A program made the position numbers and the translations under genes. 64,000 nucleotides of DNA from positions 124,001 to 188,000 of the forward strand of contig NZ_JAQRMY010000005.1 of NCBI RefSeq assembly GCF_028613635.1, written 5' to 3'. The stretch is from Devosia sp. ZB163 (GTDB lineage: Bacteria; Pseudomonadota; Alphaproteobacteria; Rhizobiales; Devosiaceae). Below are positions 36,080 to 44,076 of this stretch, piece after piece. The notes below the pieces were generated by a model, which was given only the letters and a program-made list of their open reading frames with translations, made no database searches and was not told where the DNA came from. How positions within the stretch are numbered: position 1 is the first letter of the stretch; each line of letters starts with the position of its first letter.

Positions 36080-37336
36080 TCAGACCCAGTCGGGGACGCT
36101 GTCGAGCGCGATCAGTTCCTCGATCGACTTGCGCGGGCGGATGACGTGCCACTTCCTGCCGTCCACCAGCACCTCGGGCACCAGCGGACGCGAGTTGTAG
36201 GTCGAGGCCATGACTGCGCCATAGGCGCCGGCGGACATCACGGCCAGGAGATCGCCTTCCTTGACGCCTTCCATGCGGCGGTCCTGGGCGATGAAGTCGC
36301 CCGTCTCGCAGACCGGGCCGACTACGTCGGCGACGATCTGCGGCAGGTTGGAGTGCACCACCGGCTGGATGTCGTGGTGCGCCTCGTAGAGGGTGGGGCG
36401 GATCAGGTCGTTCATCGCCGCATCGACGATGACGAAGGTCTTGCCACCTTCCTTCACGTACTCGACCTTGGTGACGAGGATGCCGGCATTGCCGACGATC
36501 AGCCGGCCGGGCTCCAGCACCAGCGAGACGCCCAGCGGGCCGATGTGCTTGCGGACGATCTCGGCGTAGGCGGGTGGTGCGGGCGGGGCGTCTTCATCGT
36601 GGTGGTAGGGGATGCCGAGGCCGCCGCCGACATCGGCATGGCGGATATCGTGCCCGGCGGCCTTGAGGTCACGCACCAGTTCGGCGAGCAGCGCGAAGGC
36701 ATTGTCGAACGGCGTCATATCGGTGATCTGGCTGCCGATATGCATGTCGACGCCGACGGCGCGGACGCCGGGGAGCGACGCGATGCGGGCATAGACCTCG
36801 CGGGCGCGGGCGAACGGGATGCCGAACTTGTTCTCGGCCTTGCCGGTCGAGATCTTCTTGTGCGTGCCGGCATCGACATCCGGGTTGATGCGCACCGACA
36901 CCGGCGCGGTCATCCCCATCGACACAGCGACATCGCTCAGCCGCTCGAGCTCGGGCTCGCTCTCGAGGTTGAAGCACTTGATGCCGACTTCGAGGGCGCG
37001 GCGCATCTCGGCGAAGGTCTTGCCGACACCGGAAAAGACGATGCGGTTGGCGGGGACGCCCGCCGCGATAGCGCGTTCGAGCTCGCCACCTGAAACCACG
37101 TCGGCGCCGGCGCCTTCGCTGGCGATGAGCTTGATCACCGCCTGGTTGGAGTTGGCCTTCATGGCGTAGGCGACCAGCGTGTCGATGCCCTTGAAGGCGT
37201 CGCGCATCATCTGCACGTGGCGGCGCAGCGTCGCGGCAGAGTAGACGTAGAAGGGCGTGCCCACCTTGCCGGCGAGTTCGGTCAGGTCGACATCCTCGGC
37301 AAACAGCCGGTCGCCGCGATACTGGAAATGATGCAC
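36080..37336 (-). CDS. lysA: Diaminopimelate decarboxylase
   Basis: Last step of lysine synthesis: PLP-dependent decarboxylation of meso-diaminopimelate. The 418 residues form an alanine-racemase-type barrel with PLP Lys in VAYAMKANSNQAV. HIGSQITD, DVGGGLGIPY and EPGRLIVGNAGIL follow, and the C-terminal barrel has CETGDFIAQDR and GAYGAVMASTYNSRP. GTG at 37336 gives VHHFQYRGDRLFAEDV, close to the usual LysA start; TTG one codon earlier is possible. The ChaC-like gene and argH lie upstream on the same strand. Confidence 0.96.
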   Translation of the reverse strand: MHHFQYRGDRLFAEDVDLTELAGKVGTPFYVYSAATLRRHVQMMRDAFKGIDTLVAYAMKANSNQAVIKLIASEGAGADVVSGGELERAIAAGVPANRIVFSGVGKTFAEMRRALEVGIKCFNLESEPELERLSDVAVSMGMTAPVSVRINPDVDAGTHKKISTGKAENKFGIPFARAREVYARIASLPGVRAVGVDMHIGSQITDMTPFDNAFALLAELVRDLKAAGHDIRHADVGGGLGIPYHHDEDAPPAPPAYAEIVRKHIGPLGVSLVLEPGRLIVGNAGILVTKVEYVKEGGKTFVIVDAAMNDLIRPTLYEAHHDIQPVVHSNLPQIVADVVGPVCETGDFIAQDRRMEGVKEGDLLAVMSAGAYGAVMASTYNSRPLVPEVLVDGRKWHVIRPRKSIEELIALDSVPDWV

Positions 37337-37422
37337 CAAGGTCCTGGGCCCCTACGAAATCCGGGCGGAAGCTCTAGGCGAAAGGGCGACAAAACGGAAG
37401 TCAGACTTCTCGATGGTGCCGA

Positions 37423-38151
37423 TCAAGAAGGGCGATGGGGTGCGCCGGCGGGTGCCGGCCAGTGGTGGTCAATGCGTTCGGCGATCAGCCGCTGCAGGGC
37501 CCAGAGGTTGCGGTCGTGGATGCCGTATTCCTCAAGCTTCTGCACAGTCGATAGCACATACTCGGCCATCGAGCCTTTCCAGCCATGGGCCTGTGCCAGC
37601 CGGTCGGCTCGCTCCGCCAGGGTAAGGCCGCCGACATAGCGCGTGCTGTTGCGGTTGATAGCAAACGCCAGCGCGGTGAGCGGTCCCTCGGCAGTCGTTA
37701 CCTTGATCCAGCGGCCGGGGAAGGCGTTCGGCACCATGCTCATTTCGCGGCGGACCAGCTTGTCCATGTTGGCCTTGATGGTCCCGGCCGGGATGCGGTA
37801 GGCAACGCTGCGGCAGCTGCCGCCTCGATCTAGGCACATCATCAGGCCCGGCTGTTTGGGATTGCCGCGCCAGCGCTGGTCGAACAGGCAGAAGCTGCGG
37901 TGCCAGCCGCTGGCGACGGCGATGCGCTGCTGGTCGAACTCGGTGGCTGGGTTCCAGATCAACGAACTCAGCGCGAAGATCCAGAACTCGCCTTCCGGCG
38001 CAGTGTCGATGATGCGCGCGACTTCCGCATCGTAGTCGGCTTCGGTCGCCGGGCGAATACCCGGGTAGGTCGGCTGGCCCGGATCCTCGATCACCGGGAT
38101 GCGGGCGACGTGGTCGGCGGTGAGGTGGAGGGTGCGAGGACGAGCGGGCAC
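37423..38151 (-). CDS. Gamma-glutamylcyclotransferase-like protein with altered substrate loop
   Basis: A 242-residue ChaC/GGCT relative. The block GWHRSFCLFDQRWRG, PGLMMCLDRGGSCRSVAYRI and the catalytic-Glu region LVRREMSMV match the family. However, the usual Y-G-S-L substrate loop reads FALSSLIWNP (about residues 58-67), so Tyr and Gly are both replaced. Together with the 40-residue N-terminal extension this marks a separate subfamily whose substrate may differ from glutathione. It sits between argH and lysA on the same strand. Confidence 0.87.
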   Translation of the reverse strand: MPARPRTLHLTADHVARIPVIEDPGQPTYPGIRPATEADYDAEVARIIDTAPEGEFWIFALSSLIWNPATEFDQQRIAVASGWHRSFCLFDQRWRGNPKQPGLMMCLDRGGSCRSVAYRIPAGTIKANMDKLVRREMSMVPNAFPGRWIKVTTAEGPLTALAFAINRNSTRYVGGLTLAERADRLAQAHGWKGSMAEYVLSTVQKLEEYGIHDRNLWALQRLIAERIDHHWPAPAGAPHRPS

Positions 38152-38168
38152 TGAACTCTCCTGTTGAT

Positions 38169-38277
38169 CCTCCCCTGCGCAGCGGGGGAGGGGGACCAGC
38201 GAAGCTGGTGGAGGGGGCGAGGCTGGACTCGGTGCGTGTAGGTGCCCCTCTACCGCCTTCGGCGGTCACCCTCCCCC
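38169..38277. repeat. Intergenic inverted-repeat element with three hairpins
   Basis: Two related units lie in inverted orientation, 38184-38218 and 38244-38277. Both are built as GGGGGAGGG, then a 6-bp stem with a 3-base loop, then GAGGGGC. The inner stems are ACCAGC-GAA-GCTGGT (38195-38209) and ACCGCC-TTC-GGCGGT (38252-38266); two of six pairs differ but stay paired. A further hairpin, CCTCCCC with GGGGGAGG, precedes the first unit. This resembles the REP-like palindromic elements common between genes in alphaproteobacteria. It separates argH from the ChaC-like gene. Confidence 0.75.
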
Positions 38278-38298
38278 GTCAGGAGAGGCCGGTGAACG

Positions 38299-39741
38299 TT
38301 ACTCTACTCCGCCGTCGCCGTGAGCCCCCGATTTCTTCACGCTGACCGGGTCCGACTTCACGCCGGTGAGGATTTCCTTCCAACGTGCCGCCTGCAAGGC
38401 GACGTTCTCCGGCGCCGTGCCGCCGTAGCTCTTCCTCGCGGCGACCGAGCTTTCGACGCTCAGCACCTTGTGGATACGGCTGTCGATGCGGTGGTCGATG
38501 AACTTGAAGTCCTCGATGGTGAGGCCATCGAGCGTCATGCCCTTCTGCTCGGCCAGGGCGACGATCTGGCCGGTGATGTGGTGGGCCTCGCGGAACGGGA
38601 TGTTGGCCTGCTTCACCAGCCAGTCGGCGATATCGGTGGCGGTGGAGAAGCCGGCATTGGCCGAGGCGCGCATCTTCTCGCGATTGGCCTTCAGATCCTC
38701 GACCATGCCGGTCATCGCGGCGAGCGACAGCGACAGGCTATCCAGCGCGTCGAAGGCGACTTCCTTGTCTTCCTGCATGTCCTTGGAATAGGCGAGCGGC
38801 AGGCCCTTCATGACGATCAGCAACGAGGTCAGCGCGCCCATGATGCGGCCGACCTTGGCGCGGATCAACTCGGCGGCGTCGGGGTTGCGCTTCTGCGGCA
38901 TGATCGAACTGCCGGTGGTGAACTTGTCGCTGAGCTTGACGAAGCCGAACTGCGACGAGGACCAGATCACCAGTTCCTCGGCGAAGCGCGACAGGTGCAT
39001 GGCGCAGAGGCTTGCGGCGCTCAGCGTTTCCAAGATGAAGTCGCGGTCGGAAACGGCGTCCAGCGAGTTGGCAGTCGGCCGGTCGAAACCGAGGGCCTTC
39101 GCGGTCATGTCGCGGTCGATCGGGTAGGGGGTGCCGGCAAGGGCGGCCGAGCCGAGGGGGCTCTCGTTGAGGCGCTTGCGGGCATCCTCGAAGCGACCGT
39201 AGTCGCGGCCGAGCATCTCGACATAGGCGAGGAGGTGATGGCCGAAGGTCACCGGCTGCGCGTTCTGCAGGTGAGTGAAGCCGGGCATGATGGTCGCGAC
39301 TTCTTCCTCTGCGCGCTTCACCAGCGCGAGCTGCAGGGTTTTCACCTGCGCCAGCAGAGTGTCGATGGCGTCGCGGACATAGAGGCGGAAATCGGTCGCG
39401 ACCTGGTCGTTGCGCGAGCGGGCGGTGTGGAGGCGCCCGGCGGCGTCGCCGATGATCTCCTTGAGCCGGCTCTCGACGTTCATGTGGATGTCCTCGAGCG
39501 AACGCGAGAACGTGAATTTGTTTGTCTCGATTTCCTCGAGCACGCTGTTTAGGCCGGCAATGATCGCGTCGCGATCCGCATGGGTCAGGATGCCCACTTC
39601 CGCGAGCATCGTGGCGTGTGCGATAGAACCTGCGATGTCCTGCTTGTAGAGCCGCTGATCGAAGCCGATGGAGGCGTTGATCTCTTCCATGATGGCGTCG
39701 GGCCCGGTCGCAAAACGGCCGCCCCACATGCGATTGCTCAT
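38299..39741 (-). CDS. argH: Argininosuccinate lyase
   Basis: Cleaves argininosuccinate to arginine and fumarate. The 480 residues start [55 protein letters not shown] and the superfamily signature [16 protein letters not shown] are all present. GGAG lies about seven bases before the ATG at 39741; a longer frame to 39774 runs into the divergent tlpA gene. Only 21 bases separate it from tlpA, so at least one promoter must lie inside the other gene. FumC at 22 kb recycles the same product, fumarate. Confidence 0.97.
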   Translation of the reverse strand: MSNRMWGGRFATGPDAIMEEINASIGFDQRLYKQDIAGSIAHATMLAEVGILTHADRDAIIAGLNSVLEEIETNKFTFSRSLEDIHMNVESRLKEIIGDAAGRLHTARSRNDQVATDFRLYVRDAIDTLLAQVKTLQLALVKRAEEEVATIMPGFTHLQNAQPVTFGHHLLAYVEMLGRDYGRFEDARKRLNESPLGSAALAGTPYPIDRDMTAKALGFDRPTANSLDAVSDRDFILETLSAASLCAMHLSRFAEELVIWSSSQFGFVKLSDKFTTGSSIMPQKRNPDAAELIRAKVGRIMGALTSLLIVMKGLPLAYSKDMQEDKEVAFDALDSLSLSLAAMTGMVEDLKANREKMRASANAGFSTATDIADWLVKQANIPFREAHHITGQIVALAEQKGMTLDGLTIEDFKFIDHRIDSRIHKVLSVESSVAARKSYGGTAPENVALQAARWKEILTGVKSDPVSVKKSGAHGDGGVE

Positions 39742-39762
39742 CTCAACTCCAACGGTAGACCT

Positions 39763-40416
39763 ATGACCGACCAAAGCCCCGCACCGACCCGCAGATTGCA
39801 GCCCAAGCGGGTGCTGCTGATTGCCCTGGCCAGCGCGGGGCTAGCACTAGTCCTTACCCTCGCCATTGGCAACTTCATGCCGGCCCAGGCGCACCAATGC
39901 GAGGCGCAGGTGGTGAAGGGGCAGAAGATCGATGCGGCGGCGACGGGCCTGCTGGCGGCGCTCACCGGCACCGGCGAGGGCCGTGGCTATGCCGACATGG
40001 CGTTCCAGGACGAGGCGGGCCAGCCCAAGACGATCGCGGACTTCGCGGGCAAGAAGTTGCTCGTCAACTTCTGGGCGACGTGGTGCGTGCCGTGCCGCGA
40101 GGAGATGCCGGCGCTGGACAACATCGCCACCGAGTACAACTCGGATGAGTTCATGGTGCTGACCATCAATACCGGCGAGACCGACCTCGCCAAGGCCAGC
40201 AAGTTCATGACCGAGGAGCAGCTCAAGAACCTGCCGCTCTATTGGGACAGAAATTTCTCCGCGTTCGACCGACTGAAGCGGAACGCGGTGGCGATCGGGC
40301 TGCCGGCGACGCTGCTGCTCGACGAGAAGGGGTGCGAGCTCGCCGTACTGCAGGGTCCGGCCGCCTGGGACTCGTCCGATGGCAAGGCCGTCATCGACAC
40401 GCTGATCGGGGCCTGA
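39763..40416 (+). CDS. tlpA: Periplasmic thiol:disulfide interchange protein (TlpA family)
   Basis: A 217-residue membrane-anchored thioredoxin-like protein. Residues 17-40 form the N-terminal helix ([20 protein letters not shown]); the thioredoxin fold follows with active site [13 protein letters not shown] (about 104-116). TlpA proteins keep periplasmic thiols reduced, for example for cytochrome oxidase copper-site assembly. An extra Cys (HQCEAQV) follows the helix, and another lies near the C-terminus (EKGCELAVL). It is divergent from argH and two bases upstream of the PfkB kinase gene. Confidence 0.94.
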   Translation: MTDQSPAPTRRLQPKRVLLIALASAGLALVLTLAIGNFMPAQAHQCEAQVVKGQKIDAAATGLLAALTGTGEGRGYADMAFQDEAGQPKTIADFAGKKLLVNFWATWCVPCREEMPALDNIATEYNSDEFMVLTINTGETDLAKASKFMTEEQLKNLPLYWDRNFSAFDRLKRNAVAIGLPATLLLDEKGCELAVLQGPAAWDSSDGKAVIDTLIGA

Positions 40417-40418
40417 GC

Positions 40419-41306
40419 ATGGGCCGGATACTCTGCGTCGGTGCCCTGACCATGGACACCATCTTCCGGCTGGACCGACTGCCGGAAGGGCCGGGGAAGG
40501 TCATTCCGCTCGATGCGGTCGAGGTGGCCGAAGGCATGGCGGCGGCGCAAGCAGCGAGCATTGTCCGGTTGGGCGGTGAGGCCGCACTCTGGGCTTCGGC
40601 AGGGGATGACGCCACCGGCGACCGGCTGGTAAAGCAGATCTCCGGCGAGGGCGTCGATTGCTCGAGGGTGCGACGCGTCGCCGGGTCGCGTTCGGGCTTC
40701 TCGTCGATCTTCATGGATCGCACCGGCTCGACGATGATCGTGCCGCGCTACGATCCGACGCTGATGGCGCCGCCGGAGGCGGCTCCGGGTCTCGGCAACA
40801 TCGACGCGGTGATGACCGACGTGCGCTGGCCGGGCGCGGCGGCGCTGGCGCTGGCTGCAGCGAAAGCCGCCGGCATTCCGGCGATCCTCGATGCTGACAT
40901 GGCGGCGCGCGAGGTGCTGGACGGGCTGCTGCCGCTGGCGACGCACGTGGTCGCCTCCGAGAGTGCAGCCAAGCTGGTGACGGGGGCAGACACGCCGGAT
41001 GTTGCGGCGGGACGGCTCGCAACCAGCCATGGCGGCTTCGTTGCTGTCACCGCAGGAGCAGACGGCTGCTGGTGGACGGAAGGCGGCGGCATCCGCCACT
41101 CGCCGGCGCCGAAGGTCGAGGCGATCGACACGCTGGCGGCGGGGGATGTCTTCCACGCCGGCTTCGCGGTGGGGCTGCTGGAAGGCTGGCCGATGCGCAA
41201 TGTGATCGCGTTTGCTTCCGCAGCTGCGGCGATCAAGTGCACGCGGTTCGGCGGGCGGCTCGGCGCGCCATCGCGCGCCGAGGTTGAGGCGTTTCTGGTC
41301 AGGTAG
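40419..41306 (+). CDS. PfkB-family carbohydrate/nucleoside kinase
   Basis: A 295-residue ribokinase-fold enzyme. It opens with ILCVGALTMDTIFRLDRLP; GEAALWASAGDDATGD corresponds to the first PfkB signature. The C-terminal signature is AIDTLAAGDVFHAGFAVGL, with the anion-hole GxGD reading AAGD and Asp as the catalytic base. The substrate cannot be told; sugar or sugar-phosphate is likely. It is preceded by the tlpA stop two bases upstream, so the two are probably co-transcribed although functionally unrelated. Confidence 0.9.
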   Translation: MGRILCVGALTMDTIFRLDRLPEGPGKVIPLDAVEVAEGMAAAQAASIVRLGGEAALWASAGDDATGDRLVKQISGEGVDCSRVRRVAGSRSGFSSIFMDRTGSTMIVPRYDPTLMAPPEAAPGLGNIDAVMTDVRWPGAAALALAAAKAAGIPAILDADMAAREVLDGLLPLATHVVASESAAKLVTGADTPDVAAGRLATSHGGFVAVTAGADGCWWTEGGGIRHSPAPKVEAIDTLAAGDVFHAGFAVGLLEGWPMRNVIAFASAAAAIKCTRFGGRLGAPSRAEVEAFLVR

Positions 41307-41310
41307 CGCT

Positions 41311-41931
41311 CTACGCCGCGTTGGCGGCGAGTGTCGTCTTGGCGCTGGCCGGGCGGATGACGCGGCAGGGGTTGCCGGCGGCGAGGACGCCGGGCGGGAT
41401 GTCGCGGGTCACGACACTGCCGGCGCCGATCGTCGTGCCGTCGCCGATGGTGACGCCGCCTACGATCATGGTGCCCGCACCGATCCAGCAGTTCTTGCCG
41501 ATGGTGATGGGCTTGTTGATGCACATGGCGCCGTTGAGCGTGCCGGTCACCGGGTCATGGCGCTGGCGCTCGACCGGATCGACCGGGTGGCCGGCGGTCA
41601 GGAACATCACACGCGGGGCAATGGCGGTGCCGTCACCGATGCGCACGTCGGCGCCATCGAGGAAGACGCATTCGAAGTTGATGAACACGCCATCGCCGAT
41701 GTGGATGTGCTTGCCGTATTCCCAGGTAATGGGGCTGAGCACGAAGCTCTCGCCGAAGCTGCCGAGCTGGTCGCGCAGCATCGCGGTGCGGTTGGCCATG
41801 TCCCAGCTGGGGGCGGCATTGAGGCGATCGAGCTTCTTCTTGGCCTCGACCTGCATCGCGATCAGATCCCAGTCCGGACCCTCGTAGAGCTCACCGCTCA
41901 CCATCTTTTCGTAGCCCGACTTCGTCGTCAT
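41311..41931 (-). CDS. Sugar O-acetyltransferase (maltose/galactoside acetyltransferase type)
   Basis: A 206-residue left-handed beta-helix enzyme of the Maa/LacA/NodL group, transferring acetyl from acetyl-CoA to a sugar hydroxyl. The N-terminal Mac domain (EKMVSGELYEGPDWDL) precedes hexapeptide repeats such as IGDGVFINFECVFLDGADV and IGKNCWIGAGTMIVGG. The catalytic His lies in FLTAGHPVDPVER. The C-terminus has the usual GNPCRVIR. A hairpin stands directly before its ribosome-binding site. The substrate is uncertain. Confidence 0.92.
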   Translation of the reverse strand: MTTKSGYEKMVSGELYEGPDWDLIAMQVEAKKKLDRLNAAPSWDMANRTAMLRDQLGSFGESFVLSPITWEYGKHIHIGDGVFINFECVFLDGADVRIGDGTAIAPRVMFLTAGHPVDPVERQRHDPVTGTLNGAMCINKPITIGKNCWIGAGTMIVGGVTIGDGTTIGAGSVVTRDIPPGVLAAGNPCRVIRPASAKTTLAANAA

Positions 41932-41945
41932 GGGCCAAACTCCTC

Positions 41946-41966
41946 ATCAGCGTTCCCCCCGCTGAT
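41946..41966 (-). promoter_or_regulatory. Hairpin just before the acetyltransferase ribosome-binding site
   Basis: ATCAGCG and CGCTGAT form a perfect 7-bp stem with a 7-base loop. On the minus strand the stem ends directly before GAGGAG, the ribosome-binding site of the acetyltransferase gene. It may shape the leader RNA; function is unproven. Confidence 0.3.
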
Positions 41967-42069
41967 CGGCGGGTGGAATGCTCTCGCGCAGTGCGCCGCG
42001 CAAGCAGGAGAATCAGCAAAAGGTATGCTGACTCGACCGTTCTGTTCAGAAGGGGTTCAGAGACGGGGC

Positions 42070-42300
42070 CTAAACACGGCGATCGACGATGCGGCCGATG
42101 ATATCGTCGGAGCGGCGCTCCATGTCGGAGAGGGCGCGTTCGAGTTCGGCGCCTGCGGGCTTGCTGCCCTCGTTCACCCGCTGGACCAGCATCCGGTGAT
42201 CGAGATCGGCGCGCTTCTTGGCGACGAGGACCTGGGCTACGCCGAGCGAGTCGGCTTCGCGGAAGGCCATGCGATAGATCGAGCTGTCGAGGTTCATCAC
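42070..42300 (-). CDS. Small hypothetical protein
   Basis: A 76-residue, mostly helical and charged protein: LDSSIYRMAFREADSLGVAQ, then AELERALSDMERRSDDIIGR. No signal peptide or membrane helix. GGAGGGG lies directly upstream of the ATG pair. It follows the YjfB-like gene after ten bases on the same strand, so the two are probably one transcript. I do not recognise the family. Confidence 0.6.
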   Translation of the reverse strand: MMNLDSSIYRMAFREADSLGVAQVLVAKKRADLDHRMLVQRVNEGSKPAGAELERALSDMERRSDDIIGRIVDRRV

Positions 42301-42310
42301 CCCTCCGGCG

Positions 42311-42493
42311 CTAGGCCAGCTTGTCGACCTTCGTCCCCTGTCCTGGAGGCGGCGCGGAACGCGCGACCTGGTCGACCATCTGGATCAATGACATCTCCAT
42401 CTCGTGCGACTTCTTGAGCACGGCAATGGAGATCGCATGGTGCGTGCCGGCGGTGCGCGCGGCAAGAAGCTGCGATGTCAGATCGAGGTCCAT
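42311..42493 (-). CDS. YjfB-like putative motility protein
   Basis: A 60-residue protein whose core, ISIAVLKKSHEMEMSLIQMV, resembles the YjfB family (small proteins named as putative motility proteins in Bacillus). The ending GQGTKVDKLA also fits that family's G...DxxA tail. No flagellar genes are present in the window, so a motility role is only suggested by the name. The spacing between AGGGG and the ATG is very short, which makes the start uncertain. Confidence 0.55.
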   Translation of the reverse strand: MDLDLTSQLLAARTAGTHHAISIAVLKKSHEMEMSLIQMVDQVARSAPPPGQGTKVDKLA

Positions 42494-42553
42494 CCCCTTG
42501 AGTTTATCGATGGGCGGTAAATGAGACCTTGCCGCCCATGGTAAATGCCGGCG

Positions 42554-43243
42554 CTACCGTCCACCGAACAGCGGCACATCGCGGCGCTTGAGCGGCAGGC
42601 ACAGCAGGGCGCCGATAAGGAGGCCCCCGATATGGGCCGTCCACGCCACCGGGCTCGCATCGCCGGTCGCGAGATAGAAGACCTGTACCACCGCCCAGGC
42701 GCCGAGCATCCAGAGCGCGGGCAGCGGCAAGGGGACGGGGATAGTGAGGCCGAGCAGCACGTAGACCCGGGCATGGGGGTAGAGGACGATGTAGGCGCCC
42801 ATCACGCCCGCCACGGCGCCGGATGCGCCGATCAGCCAGTTGTAGGTCCCCAGCGCCGAGACGATGTAGACGAGGCCGGAGAGCGCCGCACAGCCGAGGT
42901 AGAAGAGCGCGAACTTCACGTGCCCCAGCGCATCCTCGATGTTGTCGCCAAACACCCACAGGAACAGCATGTTGCTGAGCAGGTGCAGCCAATCGGCATG
43001 AAAGAAGGCGTAGGTGAAGAGCGTCAGGCCGTCCGGCAGGTAGGCCAGGCGATCCGGTGCCGTGGGCTGAAGGAAATAGGCCGGCACTGCGGCATAGGTC
43101 AGCGCGAATTCGTCGAAGCTCCTCCCGCTGCCATGGGCGAGCTGGGTCAGGAAGACGAGGATGTTCAGCGCGATGATGCCATAGGTTACGTAGGCGAATT
43201 TGATGTGCCTGACCGGGTTGCGGTCGTGCAGCGGGATGAGCAT
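42554..43243 (-). CDS. Rhomboid-family intramembrane serine protease
   Basis: A 229-residue polytopic membrane protein with six to seven helices. The catalytic Ser141 lies in LIGASGAVAG and His204 in TAHIGGLLIG. HADWLHLLSNMLFLWVFG (about 82-99) provides the conserved His and Asn near the active site. Rhomboids cut substrates inside the membrane; the substrate is unknown. The ATG overlaps the upstream adenosyltransferase stop by one base (TGATG). The frame also runs on upstream as a shadow of that gene. Confidence 0.93.
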   Translation of the reverse strand: MLIPLHDRNPVRHIKFAYVTYGIIALNILVFLTQLAHGSGRSFDEFALTYAAVPAYFLQPTAPDRLAYLPDGLTLFTYAFFHADWLHLLSNMLFLWVFGDNIEDALGHVKFALFYLGCAALSGLVYIVSALGTYNWLIGASGAVAGVMGAYIVLYPHARVYVLLGLTIPVPLPLPALWMLGAWAVVQVFYLATGDASPVAWTAHIGGLLIGALLCLPLKRRDVPLFGGR

Positions 43244-43827
43244 CAGCCGCCGCCGCGGAACTTGCCCGGCGTCCACAGGACGTCGCTCTCGCCATTGGCG
43301 TTGGCGACGCGGGCCATGACGAACATCAGGTCCGACAGGCGGTTGAGGTAGATGAGCGCGTCCTTGTTGATGTCGGGCTCGACGGCGACGAGGGCGACGA
43401 CCAGCCGCTCGGCGCGTCGCGCCACGGTGCGGGCGAGGTGCAACGCCACCGCGAGCTGGGTGCCGCCCGGGAGGACGAAGCTGGTCAGCGGCTTCAGCGC
43501 TTCGTTGTAGATGTCGATCTGCTGCTCCAGCCACTCGGCCTGGGCCGGCACGATGCGAAGCGAGGGCGGCGAGCCCGCCGGGTCTTCTCCAGGGGTCGCA
43601 AGATCGGAGCCGAGGTCGAACAGGTCGTTCTGGATGCGCGCCAGCACGCGGTCGAATTTGGGCATGGTGGTCGTGTGCAGACGGGCCATGCCGATGAAGC
43701 TGTTGGCCTCGTCGACCGTGCCGAAGGCTTCGACGCGCAGGTCGGCCTTGGAGCGCCGTGGTCCGCGCACCAGCCCGGTCGTGCCGTCGTCGCCGGTCCT
43801 GGTGTAAATCTTGTTGAGCTTGACCAT
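43243..43827 (-). CDS. Cob(I)alamin adenosyltransferase (PduO type)
   Basis: Makes adenosylcobalamin from cob(I)alamin and ATP. The 194 residues start LNKIYTRTGDDGTTGLVRG, the ATP-binding N-terminus of PduO-type enzymes. FGTVDEANSFIGMARL follows, and ARTVARRAERLVV carries the R-x3-R-R-x-E-R motif. YLNRLSDLMFVMARVAN completes the trimer interface. No other cobalamin gene is nearby. It is the third gene of a minus-strand run (LysR, HIG1-type, this, rhomboid). Confidence 0.95.
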   Translation of the reverse strand: MVKLNKIYTRTGDDGTTGLVRGPRRSKADLRVEAFGTVDEANSFIGMARLHTTTMPKFDRVLARIQNDLFDLGSDLATPGEDPAGSPPSLRIVPAQAEWLEQQIDIYNEALKPLTSFVLPGGTQLAVALHLARTVARRAERLVVALVAVEPDINKDALIYLNRLSDLMFVMARVANANGESDVLWTPGKFRGGG

Positions 43828-43884
43828 CCGTTCCGCCTGCGAGTCAGTTGCAGGAAGCTAGCCCAAGAACGGCAGCGAGCGAAG

Positions 43885-44076
43885 CTATCCCCGTCCGAAG
43901 AAGTAGAGCGCGGCGAGAATCGCGACGACCGCCACGAACTGGGCGATCACGCGCGCCCGCATCAGCTTCTGGCTCAGGTTGGGGTTGCCGCCCCGGAACA
44001 TGTTCCAGAGGCCCATGAAAAGGATGATGGAGACCGCGGCGAGCGCGATGATGGTGATGATAGAGGTGACGTTCAT
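43885..44076 (-). CDS. HIG1-type twin-transmembrane protein
   Basis: A 63-residue protein with two membrane helices (about 4-24 and 42-60) joined by FRGGNPNLSQKLMRARVIAQ. The R-A-R-x-x-A-Q element matches the HIG1/hypoxia-induced domain, whose alphaproteobacterial and mitochondrial members bind cytochrome c oxidase or the bc1 complex. Its ATG overlaps the upstream LysR stop by ATGA. A respiratory-complex role is inference from the family. Confidence 0.88.
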   Translation of the reverse strand: MNVTSIITIIALAAVSIILFMGLWNMFRGGNPNLSQKLMRARVIAQFVAVVAILAALYFFGRG

